Part shown: positions 1-5,903 of the stretch, one piece after another
How the letters are laid out: each line of letters opens with the position of its first letter
Position numbering within the stretch: the first letter of the stretch is position 1
Assembly: GCA_027033875.1 (NCBI GenBank)
Contig: JALVKK010000212.1
Location: 1-9,624, forward strand
Source: Flavobacteriales bacterium
Lineage (GTDB): Bacteria; Bacteroidota; Bacteroidia; Flavobacteriales; Flavobacteriaceae
Direction of reading: 5' to 3'
Length of the DNA stretch: 9,624 nt
Notes under the pieces: model-generated
What the model was told of the DNA's origin: nothing
What the model saw: only the letters and a program-made list of their open reading frames with translations
Databases searched by the model: none
Program-made: the position numbers and the translations under genes

Positions 1-186
1 GCCGAACGCCGTACGCCTGCTATTATCAACGGTAGTCGTAAAAAACGGATTGCCAAAGGTTCCGGTAAAAGCATTACCGAAGTCAACCAATTGCTCAAAC
101 AATTTAATCAAATGGCAAAAATGATGAAGATGATGCAAAGTGGTAAAGGTAAAGCCATGATGAATATGTTTAAAGGAATGCGGTAG
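1..186 (+). CDS. ffh: Signal recognition particle protein Ffh, C-terminal end (partial)
   Basis: Frame 1 is open from the window edge to TAG at 184-186 and gives the last 61 residues of a protein whose start lies outside the window. The end is the methionine-rich M domain of Ffh, the SRP54-family GTPase that binds signal sequences and SRP RNA and targets nascent membrane and secreted proteins to the translocon. Visible hallmarks are the RNA-binding helix-turn-helix segment with SRKKRIAKGSG (about residues 16-26 of the fragment), then the helix ITEVNQLLKQFNQMAKMMKMM, and a Lys/Met/Gly-rich tail ending MFKGMR. This motif set is specific to Ffh. The NG GTPase domain is not in the window. The stop codon is the first triplet of a perfect 12-bp inverted repeat. 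Confidence 0.95.
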   Translation, partial: AERRTPAIINGSRKKRIAKGSGKSITEVNQLLKQFNQMAKMMKMMQSGKGKAMMNMFKGMR

Positions 187-209
187 ATACGTAGCAAGCT
201 ACGTATCTA
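184..209. repeat. Perfect 12-bp palindrome overlapping the ffh stop codon
   Basis: TAGATACGTAGC (184-195) and GCTACGTATCTA (198-209) are perfect inverted complements separated by AA. In RNA this folds into a hairpin with a CAAG-type tetraloop, and the ffh stop codon forms the base of the stem. No run of T follows, so it is not a canonical intrinsic terminator. A role in transcript 3'-end protection or Rho-assisted termination is possible but inferred. Confidence 0.75.
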
Positions 210-247
210 GTTGAAAGTTTATAAAGTTCATAAAGTTGAAAGTTTTC
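210..247 (+). repeat. GTTGAAA-type repeat downstream of ffh
   Basis: GTTGAAAG occurs at 210-217 and 235-242, with degenerate ATAAAGTT and CATAAAGTT units between them. It begins one base after the palindrome at the ffh 3' end. The same heptamer recurs after folD, near the end of coaBC, and inverted upstream of other genes in this window. The rest of the 187-345 stretch is A/T-rich with no gene. It includes an inverted, degenerate partner at 302-316 (TTTTAACTTTTCAAC). Confidence 0.7.
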
Positions 248-345
248 TTTCATTCTGAATGAGTAAAAAAACAAAAAAACAAATCTGAATTAACTCTCAT
301 TTTTTAACTTTTCAACATCAAGAACATACAACTTTACAAACATTC

Positions 346-417
346 AACATTACAAACATTATAAACATTATGAACATTATAAACATTATGAACATTATAA
401 ACATTATGAACATTCAA
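346..417 (+). repeat. 9-bp tandem repeat (AACATTATA/AACATTATG), 8 units
   Basis: Eight contiguous 9-bp units run up to 2 bases before the folD ATG. Starting at 346 they read AACATTACA, AACATTATA, AACATTATG, AACATTATA, AACATTATG, AACATTATA, AACATTATG and AACATTCAA. The A/G alternation gives an 18-bp higher-order period. Less regular ancestors of the unit (ACATCAAG, ACATACAACT) extend upstream to about 313. Because 9 is a multiple of 3, the array keeps one reading frame. From the ATG at 370 it encodes a 17-residue peptide, MNIINIMNIINIMNIQL, that stops at TGA 421-423, overlapping the folD start. The array also occupies the place where a promoter or leader would be expected, and I see no clear TAnnTTTG box upstream of folD. 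Confidence 0.85.
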
Positions 418-419
418 CT

Positions 420-1298
420 ATGATATTAATAGACGGCAAACAAACAGCAGCCGATATTCGTGAAGAGATTAAAGGCGAAGTCTCTGAATTAGTCAAACAA
501 GGTAAACGTCCACCGCATTTGGTAGCGGTATTGGTCGGTAATGATCCTGCGAGTATGACTTATGTCAACAGTAAAGAACGGCTGGCAAAAAAAATAGGTT
601 TTGACTCAACAGTATTGCGTTTAGATGAAACTATCAGCGAAGCTGATTTGCTTAAAACCGTTGATGAACTCAATCGCGATGAGAGCGTAGATGGCTATAT
701 TGTACAATTGCCTTTACCGGCACATATTGATGAACAGAAAATCATTATGGCTATTGACCCCGATAAAGATGTCGATGGGTTTCATCCGGTAAATTTGGGG
801 AAAATGCTGGTACAATTACCCGGTTTTCTGCCGGCGACACCTTACGGCATTATGGAATTAATCAAGCGTTATAATATTGAAACTTCGGGGAAAAATGTTC
901 TAATTGTCGGACGCAGTTTGATTGTAGGACGCCCCTTAAGCATTTTGATGAGCCAAAAACGTGAAGGCGGTAACGCTACGGTTACGGTAGCACACAGCCG
1001 CACCAAAAACATCAAAGAATTGACTTTAAAAGCAGATATTATAATCACGGCATTGGGCAAAGCGCATTTTTTAACCGCCGATATGGTCAAAGAAGGCGTC
1101 GTCGTTATTGATGCAGGTATCAACAGTATAGATGCTCCGGATACCAAACGCGGTTACAGATTGGTCGGCGATGCCGATTTTGAAAATATCAGTAAAAAAG
1201 CCTCTTTTATGACGCCTGTCCCCGGTGGCGTTGGTCCCATGACCATTGCTATGTTGCTTAAAAATACGTTGCAAGCTTATAAATTAGTTGAAAGTTGA
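420..1298 (+). CDS. folD: Bifunctional methylenetetrahydrofolate dehydrogenase / methenyltetrahydrofolate cyclohydrolase
   Basis: FolD interconverts 5,10-methylene-THF, 5,10-methenyl-THF and 10-formyl-THF in the cytosol with NADP+, feeding purine and formyl-Met-tRNA synthesis. The length of 292 aa is normal for the family. The N-terminal catalytic domain carries DPASMTYVNSK with the family Tyr48 and catalytic Lys52, then YIVQLPLP (93-100) and DKDVDGFHPVN with Asp119. The Rossmann domain follows with GRSLIVGRP, where Leu replaces the more usual Asn or His. Further motifs are VTVAHSRTKN, ADIIITALGK, VVVIDAGIN and the C-terminal signature PVPGGVGPMTIAMLLKNT. The ATG at 420 gives the standard N-terminus (MILIDGKQTAADI). 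It overlaps the stop of a repeat-encoded upstream frame as ATGA. The last codons (GTT GAA AGT TGA) are made of the GTTGAAA repeat found between genes here, so the residues VES and the stop are repeat-derived. Confidence 0.97.
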   Translation: MILIDGKQTAADIREEIKGEVSELVKQGKRPPHLVAVLVGNDPASMTYVNSKERLAKKIGFDSTVLRLDETISEADLLKTVDELNRDESVDGYIVQLPLPAHIDEQKIIMAIDPDKDVDGFHPVNLGKMLVQLPGFLPATPYGIMELIKRYNIETSGKNVLIVGRSLIVGRPLSILMSQKREGGNATVTVAHSRTKNIKELTLKADIIITALGKAHFLTADMVKEGVVVIDAGINSIDAPDTKRGYRLVGDADFENISKKASFMTPVPGGVGPMTIAMLLKNTLQAYKLVES

Positions 1299-1340
1299 AA
1301 GCGGTAAAGTGCGAAGCGACAAAGTGGAAAGTGGAAAGCG
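1287..1340 (+). repeat. GTTGAAA / GTGGAAA heptamer repeats across the folD 3' end
   Basis: GTTGAAA at 1287-1293 and GTTGAAAG at 1294-1301 form a 7-bp tandem that contains the folD stop (TGA 1296-1298). It decays downstream into AAAGTGCGAAGCG, GTGGAAAGTGGAAAGCG (to 1340) and similar words. The repeat straddles the coding boundary, so it is partly translated. Confidence 0.75.
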
Positions 1341-1715
1341 AATTAGTGCCTAGTGCGTTAAGCGGTATGTCATTAAGAAGGGAAGTTATCTTTAAAAGAA
1401 TTGAAAATTGATGGGATCATGATCTTCTTGGAATTGTAATCAATATCCAAGTATAAAGCAGAAATAAAGGTGGCTGAGTGTCCCCCCGACAGAAGTCGGG
1501 GGGATGTACCGAAGTCACCGAAGCCCCGACATTAAATAACCAAATAAAAACTAGAAATTAGAAGTATTATGTAATCATCAAAAAACGAAGTTTTCTTTGA
1601 AAAGAAAATCCGCACTTGGCACTTTATACTTGGCACTAATAACTTATTTAACCAATTAACCATGTCCTCAAAATTAAGGTACAGTATTTGTATGATGTTT
1701 ATAAAAATGTAAAAA
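1299..1715. other. 417-bp intergenic region without a gene
   Basis: No convincing coding frame is present. In order, the region holds decayed heptamer repeats (to 1340), a word ATTAGTGCCTAGTGCG (about 1342-1356), a two-tier GC-rich hairpin (1469-1519), and a copy of GCCCCGAC at 1523-1530. A perfect A/T hairpin follows (TTTTCTTT at 1591-1598, GA loop, AAAGAAAA at 1601-1608). Next is CGCACTTGGCACTTTATACT with a following TTGGCACTAAT (1611-1640), which is roughly inverted to the 1342-1356 word. TTAACCAATTAACCA-type sequence follows at about 1648-1663. The 50 bp before the next gene contain AGTATTTG (1683-1690), which falls short of the TAnnTTTG promoter consensus. Confidence 0.7.
1469..1519. repeat. 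Two-tier GC-rich stem-loop element
   Basis: The inner hairpin is perfect: TCCCCCCGAC (1481-1490), loop AGAA, GTCGGGGGGA (1495-1504). An outer stem pairs GGTGGC (1469-1474) with GTCACC (1514-1519), with one G-U pair. ACCGAAG is repeated directly at 1508-1514 and 1517-1523. The element is much richer in G+C than its surroundings. It lies 170 bp after folD and has no T-run, so it is not a classic terminator. Similar CCCCGAC..GTCGGGG elements are, from memory, frequent between genes in Bacteroidota. That resemblance was not checked. Confidence 0.7.
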
Positions 1716-3062
1716 ATGAAACGAATTTCTTTTCTTTTGGCTTTGATTTTTGCCGGACAAATCTTTTTTGCTCAAGATACTTTAACCGTTAAATTACATC
1801 CGGCTAGAATGTTTCCTTGGACGATTTTGTATGAACTAAATAATGTTAAACAAAACTATATCAACAACAAACAGCAGAATGAAGACAGTACTTTTGTCTA
1901 TAAAATGCAAGATCTATCCCCCGGAATGTACCTGCTTATGTATGATATGAATAACCGGAATTTTATTTATTTTATTTACAATCACGAACCTATATCATTG
2001 GAAATATATCCGAAAGAACATAATAAAATTTTAATACACCGTTCCAAAGAAAATAAAGTTTTTTTGCCTTACGCTACCAAATATAATAAGTGGATAAGTC
2101 AGTTAAATGAACTGGAAAAAAAAATGGATAAAGGGCAATTGACCGAATCCGATAAAAAAGATTTTGCTAAAATATGTGATATGCTTAATCAACAGCAAAT
2201 CAATTATCTAAAAAAATCAAAAAATTTACTGGCACATAAATATATAGAGGCAATGACAGAATATTATCCCGATATTAATTTGCCTGAAAAAACTTATTGG
2301 AAAAAGAAAAAGGTACAATATTTTTCGCATTTGGATTTCAACGACCCCGATTTGCAACGTTCCAATATCATAATTAATAAAATCAATCAATATATATTTG
2401 AAATAGATCCGCCTAAGGAACCTAAAACCAATCATCTGGAATATATGAAGCGGATAGAAGAAATTTTGCTTAAAATCAAAGACCAAACATATCGCGATAA
2501 TGTGATTATTTCATTGATTAATTCTTTTATCAATGTCGATGGACGCGTTACAAAAATGTTGATAAACAAATATCTAAAAACAATGCCCGAAAAAGATAAA
2601 AGGCAAGTTAATATCAATGCCGTTTTGGAACAAGTCGGGATGACGGTTGGTGAAACTGCCCCGGAATTTACGTTTGTAGATTTTTTAAACAAAAAGCATT
2701 CTTTTTACAAAATATTGAAACAAAAGTCTTACACATTATTGATATTTTGGGGTTCGACTTGTTCACATTGTTTGCACGCGATGCCCATAGTCAATAAAAT
2801 GATGCAAAATCGCAAAAAAGACTTTAACGTTGTAGCAATCGGTATTGAATATGAAAAATATCCTTGGAGTTCGGAACATCAAAATTATCCCGATTTTTAC
2901 CACGGATTAAAACTACAAAAATGGCAAAATCCTATTGTCAAAACTTATGGGGTTCATGCTACGCCAACCTTTTTTATTATCAATAGTAAAGGCGAAGTTA
3001 TAGCCAAACCTTATGATGTAGAAGATATCGAAACTTGGTTGAAGATGCATCCGGCTAGGTAA
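1716..3062 (+). CDS. Exported thioredoxin-like (TlpA-family) protein with DUF4369-like N-terminal part
   Basis: The 448-aa protein starts with a type I signal peptide: MKR, then a hydrophobic stretch to FFA, with likely cleavage after Ala19. It should therefore act in the periplasm or on the cell surface. Residues 20-120 form a beta-rich region like the DUF4369 domain that precedes thioredoxin folds in Bacteroidota. Residues 120-300 are helical and Lys-rich. The C-terminal domain (about 305-448) is thioredoxin/TlpA-like. It has VGETAPEFTFVDF, then FWGSTCSHC with redox cysteines Cys349 and Cys352, and ATPTFFIINSKGEV with the cis-proline Pro417. The expected role is thiol-disulfide exchange, for instance reduction of secreted proteins or cytochrome c maturation. 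The partner is unknown. The gene stands alone, converges on the ABC-F gene, and is flanked by A/T-rich repeats. The domain assignment is secure. The specific function is not. Confidence 0.85.
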   Translation: MKRISFLLALIFAGQIFFAQDTLTVKLHPARMFPWTILYELNNVKQNYINNKQQNEDSTFVYKMQDLSPGMYLLMYDMNNRNFIYFIYNHEPISLEIYPKEHNKILIHRSKENKVFLPYATKYNKWISQLNELEKKMDKGQLTESDKKDFAKICDMLNQQQINYLKKSKNLLAHKYIEAMTEYYPDINLPEKTYWKKKKVQYFSHLDFNDPDLQRSNIIINKINQYIFEIDPPKEPKTNHLEYMKRIEEILLKIKDQTYRDNVIISLINSFINVDGRVTKMLINKYLKTMPEKDKRQVNINAVLEQVGMTVGETAPEFTFVDFLNKKHSFYKILKQKSYTLLIFWGSTCSHCLHAMPIVNKMMQNRKKDFNVVAIGIEYEKYPWSSEHQNYPDFYHGLKLQKWQNPIVKTYGVHATPTFFIINSKGEVIAKPYDVEDIETWLKMHPAR

Positions 3063-3085
3063 ATTGGTTATTTGGTTAATCGTGT

Positions 3086-3104
3086 GCCCCGACGAACGTC
3101 GTGC
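3086..3104. repeat. Small hairpin between convergent genes
   Basis: GCCCCGAC at 3086-3093 is identical to 1523-1530. CGAC (3090-3093), loop GAAC and GTCG (3098-3101) form a 4-bp hairpin in the 44-bp space between the stops of the thioredoxin-like gene and the ABC-F gene. It is short and lacks a T-run. It could be a remnant of the same GC-rich element seen at 1469-1519 or a weak shared termination signal. Both readings are inference. Confidence 0.35.
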
Positions 3105-3106
3105 GG

Positions 3107-5035
3107 TTATTTGATGTCACTTATACTATCCAATTCCGTATGTAATTGTTCCCATTCGGTCATCAAAGTATCCAAGCGATTTTTGGCTGTGGTATAAGCA
3201 TTGAAAAAATCGGGGTCAGCCGGCGGATTTGGAGCGGATAATTGTGTTTCCATTTCAGTGATTGCCTGTTCTTGTTGTTCTATTTCCGATTCAATTTTCA
3301 GCAAGCGGTTTTTGAGTTGTTTTTGGCGTTTACGGTCAGCTTTTCGTTGCTCATAAGAATTGTTTTTATTATTTTTTTGAGAAGGTGATTTTGCATTTTT
3401 TTTCAATTCTATTTCTCTAAAATTATCAGCTTGACGTTCTTTTAAAAAATAGTTGATATCGCCTAAGTATATCTTAATATTATTGTTTTTAAATTCAATG
3501 GTTTTGTCTGATAAGCCTTGCAAAAAATGCCGGTCGTGGGATACGACAATCAGTGTACCGTCAAAGGTCCGGAGAGCTTGTTGCAACACCTTTTTGGAGT
3601 GTATGTCCAGATGATTGGTCGGTTCGTCCATAATCAATACGTTGAAGGATTGCATCATCAAAACGGCTAATGCCAAACGGTTGCGTTCGCCACCGGACAA
3701 AACGCTGACTTTTTTATGCACGTCATCGCCCGAAAATAAAAATGCCCCCAAAATATCACGAATTTTGGTACGGTTAGTGTCGTCAGATGCGACTTCAAGT
3801 GTTTGCAAGACCGTGAGTTTGGCATCTAAATATTCCGATTGATTTTGGGCAAAATATCCGATTTTAACGTTGTGTCCGGTTTTTACTTTGCCTTTGCTTG
3901 CCGGCAATTTGCCGACCAAAATTTTTGCTAAGGTTGTTTTTCCGGTTCCGTTTTGTCCTACAAATGCCAGTCTTTCGCCTTTGGCAATAATCAGATTAAG
4001 GTCTTTTAAGACTTCATTTTCACCGTAATTTTTGTACAGATGTTCTATTTCAAAAACAATTTTGCCGGAGGGTTGTGCTACGGGAAACCGTATGTTTATC
4101 GTTTTTTCATCAACGCTATCAACTTCTATTCGTTCTATTTTTTCCAATTTTTTTATCAGAGATTGGGCAAAACCGGCTTTGGTGGCTTTATAGCGAAATT
4201 TTTCTATCAAGCGTTCGGTTTCTTTGATTTCCTTTTCTTGATTTTTATAGGCTTGTTGTTGTTTTTCGAGCAATTCGGTTTTTATTGTTAAAAATTGCGA
4301 ATAAGGTTTCGGAAAATCATATATTTTGTTTTTGGTCAATTCGATGGTACGATTGGTAACATTGTCGAGAAATGTATGGTCGTGAGAAACTAACAATAAT
4401 ATACCTTTGTAATTTTTTAAGAAATTTTCAAACCATAAAATACTTTCTATATCCAAATGATTGGTCGGCTCGTCGAGTAGTAAAATATCATTGTTTTGCA
4501 ACAGAATTTTTGCCAATTCGATACGCATACGCCAGCCACCCGAAAGACTTTCGACCGGTTTTTGAAAATCTTTGTCGGTAAAACCTAAGCCTTTTAATAT
4601 TTTTTCGGTTTTTCCTTTGTATTGATACCCGCCGATTATTTTAAATTTTTCTTGCAATTGGTGATATTCGTCAAGTAATTGCAAGTATGTATCAGTCTCA
4701 AAATCAGTGCGAACAGCCAATTCGTTTTCCAAATCTTCCAATTGTTTTTCCACCGGTTTGATATTGTCAAAAGCCTTGTATGTTTCTTGCAAAACCGTTG
4801 TACCGTTTTCAAAATCTATATCTTGTTGCAGATAGCCTGTTTTATGTCCTTTCAGTATATCAATTTTACCTTCTGCCGGCTCAATATTTCCGTTAATAGC
4901 TTTGAGTAAGGTTGATTTTCCAACACCGTTACGTCCAATCAATCCGGTTTTATCGCCCGGATTTAATTGAAAGGAAATCTGACGAATAATGTCGTTTCCG
5001 CCTAATCGTATCGTAAGTTTTGAGATATTGAGCAT
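3107..5035 (-). CDS. ABC-F family ATPase (YheS/ABCF3-like), probable ribosome-associated factor
   Basis: The 642-aa protein has two ABC domains in tandem and no membrane segments, the ABC-F layout. These soluble ATPases bind the ribosomal E site and act on stalled or antibiotic-bound ribosomes. Domain 1 has Walker A GRNGVGKS (34-41), signature LSGGWRMR (164-171) and Walker B LLLDEPTNHLD with Glu189. Domain 2 has GQNGTGKT (360-367), signature LSGGERNR (446-453) and IMDEPTNHLD with Glu471. The linker between them (about 245-318) is long, charged and helical like the P-site tRNA interaction motif. The C-terminus (about 570-640) is a Lys/Glu/Gln-rich coiled coil. GGWRMR in the first signature and the long C-terminal extension resemble YheS rather than EttA. 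Whether it confers resistance cannot be told from sequence. The start MLNISKLTIR is the normal family start. A TAnnTTTG box lies 18 bp upstream. Confidence 0.93.
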   Translation of the reverse strand: MLNISKLTIRLGGNDIIRQISFQLNPGDKTGLIGRNGVGKSTLLKAINGNIEPAEGKIDILKGHKTGYLQQDIDFENGTTVLQETYKAFDNIKPVEKQLEDLENELAVRTDFETDTYLQLLDEYHQLQEKFKIIGGYQYKGKTEKILKGLGFTDKDFQKPVESLSGGWRMRIELAKILLQNNDILLLDEPTNHLDIESILWFENFLKNYKGILLLVSHDHTFLDNVTNRTIELTKNKIYDFPKPYSQFLTIKTELLEKQQQAYKNQEKEIKETERLIEKFRYKATKAGFAQSLIKKLEKIERIEVDSVDEKTINIRFPVAQPSGKIVFEIEHLYKNYGENEVLKDLNLIIAKGERLAFVGQNGTGKTTLAKILVGKLPASKGKVKTGHNVKIGYFAQNQSEYLDAKLTVLQTLEVASDDTNRTKIRDILGAFLFSGDDVHKKVSVLSGGERNRLALAVLMMQSFNVLIMDEPTNHLDIHSKKVLQQALRTFDGTLIVVSHDRHFLQGLSDKTIEFKNNNIKIYLGDINYFLKERQADNFREIELKKNAKSPSQKNNKNNSYEQRKADRKRQKQLKNRLLKIESEIEQQEQAITEMETQLSAPNPPADPDFFNAYTTAKNRLDTLMTEWEQLHTELDSISDIK

Positions 5036-5052
5036 AAGAATTTTTATGGTTT

Positions 5053-5060
5053 CAAAAATA
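5053..5060 (-). promoter_or_regulatory. Candidate -7 promoter box (TATTTTTG) for the ABC-F gene
   Basis: Read on the minus strand the box is TATTTTTG, matching the Bacteroidota sigma consensus TAnnTTTG, and it ends 17 bases before the ABC-F ATG. No TTG is visible at the usual -33 distance. The CTTTCAAC repeat lies there instead. Confidence 0.5.
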
Positions 5061-5069
5061 CGGCAATAA

Positions 5070-5084
5070 GTTGAAAGTTGAAAG
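5070..5084 (+). repeat. GTTGAAA tandem, left arm of an inverted pair
   Basis: GTTGAAA at 5070-5076 and GTTGAAAG at 5077-5084 form a two-unit heptamer repeat. It is inverted relative to the CTTTCAA array at 5212-5240, and the two face each other across a 127-bp core between the divergent genes. Confidence 0.75.
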
Positions 5085-5211
5085 TCTTTTTAGTTCTTTG
5101 TATCAAGTAGGAAGTGTCAAGTGTGCCATATTATCAATTTCTCACTTTCTCAAATTAGAAATTAGAAGCACTAACTTATCATCAATGTACAAAATATTCT
5201 ATAAAACCGAA

Positions 5212-5240
5212 CTTTCAACTTTTAACTTTTAACTTTTAAC
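5212..5240 (-). repeat. CTTTCAA/CTTTTAA heptamer array, right arm of an inverted pair
   Basis: Four 7-bp units follow each other: CTTTCAA once, then CTTTTAA three times. This is the complement orientation of the GTTGAAA repeat. The array ends 10 bases before the candidate -7 box of the small membrane protein operon. The core between the arms (5085-5211) holds AAATTAGAAATTAGAAG-type words and AGTGTCAAGTGTGCC, but no gene. Confidence 0.75.
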
Positions 5241-5250
5241 TCAAAAAAAC

Positions 5251-5258
5251 TATCTTTG
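5251..5258 (+). promoter_or_regulatory. Candidate -7 promoter box (TATCTTTG)
   Basis: TATCTTTG matches the Bacteroidota TAnnTTTG consensus and lies 15 bases upstream of the ATG at 5274, so it would drive the small membrane protein, queD and lpxH. No good TTG -33 element is seen, because that region is the CTTTTAA repeat array. Confidence 0.6.
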
Positions 5259-5273
5259 TAAAAAAATAGCACT

Positions 5274-5441
5274 ATGATTGTTTTGACCGGAGAGAAAGAT
5301 TGGTTTTACCAATTGACCTATTGGATAACGGCATTGTTACCGGTAATTTTGGGATTTGGCATTACGATGTTGATGATTTGGTATTTTACCAAAACTTATA
5401 AAGGTCCTGACGATATGGACGAATTGGAGGAAGATAAATAA
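5274..5441 (+). CDS. Small single-pass membrane protein, function unknown
   Basis: A 55-residue frame runs from ATG 5274 to TAA 5439-5441, 15 bases after a promoter-like box and 9 bases before queD. It has a short N-terminus (MIVLTGEKDWFYQLTY), one hydrophobic helix of about 22 residues (about 17-38, WITALLPVILGFGITMLMIW), a basic junction (TKTYK) and an acidic tail (DDMDELEEDK). Lysines after the helix suggest a cytoplasmic C-terminus. I do not recognise the family. The shape recalls small subunits of membrane complexes such as CcoQ, but no motif supports that. Position, start and codon use make it a likely real gene, probably co-transcribed with queD and lpxH. Confidence 0.7.
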   Translation: MIVLTGEKDWFYQLTYWITALLPVILGFGITMLMIWYFTKTYKGPDDMDELEEDK

Positions 5442-5450
5442 TAAAAAATT

Positions 5451-5903
5451 ATGGCAAAAATCAGATTGACAAAAATATTTCATTTCGATACCGGACACGC
5501 TCTTGCGGGTTACGACGGTAAATGTCGCAATGTGCACGGACACAGTTACAGCTTGGAAGTAACCGTTATAGGCGAACCGATTAAAGACCCGACTCACGTA
5601 AAATACGGTATGGTTATTGACTTTGGCGACCTGAAAGAAATTGTCAAAAAATATGTCATTGACGACTACGACCACGCATTGGTTTTGAACAAAAACACGA
5701 TTTATAAAGAGATCGGGGATTTTTTGAACGAACGCGGTCATCATATCTTATTGGTTGATTTTCAACCGACCGGCGAAATGATGATACAAGATATGGCTCA
5801 GCGTATTATTTTGCATTTACCCGACAGAATAAAATTATTCAGTTTAAAATTATTCGAAACAGGCACATCTTATGCCGAATGGTATGCCGATGATCAAGTT
5901 TAA
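5451..5903 (+). CDS. queD: 6-carboxytetrahydropterin synthase QueD / 6-pyruvoyltetrahydropterin synthase family
   Basis: The 150-aa protein belongs to the PTPS/QueD (tunnelling-fold) family. In bacteria it usually converts 7,8-dihydroneopterin triphosphate to 6-carboxytetrahydropterin, an early step of queuosine synthesis for tRNA wobble modification. Zinc ligands are visible as His16 in FDTGHAL and His29/His31 in NVHGHSY. The catalytic Cys25 stands four residues before the HGH motif, Asp74-His75 lie in DYDHALVLN, and Glu136 in LFETGTSYAEW is the pterin-anchoring glutamate. PTGE (106-109) takes the place of the family PT(A/S)E. No other queuosine gene is in the window, so a biopterin-type PTPS activity is the alternative. 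The gene overlaps the start of lpxH, which suggests translational coupling. Confidence 0.92.
   Translation: MAKIRLTKIFHFDTGHALAGYDGKCRNVHGHSYSLEVTVIGEPIKDPTHVKYGMVIDFGDLKEIVKKYVIDDYDHALVLNKNTIYKEIGDFLNERGHHILLVDFQPTGEMMIQDMAQRIILHLPDRIKLFSLKLFETGTSYAEWYADDQV

Noticed and set aside
346..417. CRISPR-like array
   Set aside because: The units are 9 bp and directly contiguous with no spacers. This is a simple tandem repeat.
1481..1504. Intrinsic terminator of folD
   Set aside because: The stem is strong, but it lies 180 bases after the stop codon and is followed by ATGTACC rather than a T-run.
3615..4909. Plus-strand open frames within the ABC-F gene
   Set aside because: They are shadows of the minus-strand gene, which has both ATPase domains intact. 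Their products lack motifs.
5337..5744. 135-residue minus-strand open frame
   Set aside because: It lies antisense to queD and the small membrane protein, has no recognisable motif, and consists of Phe/Val-rich residues typical of the reverse strand of Lys/Asp-rich genes.
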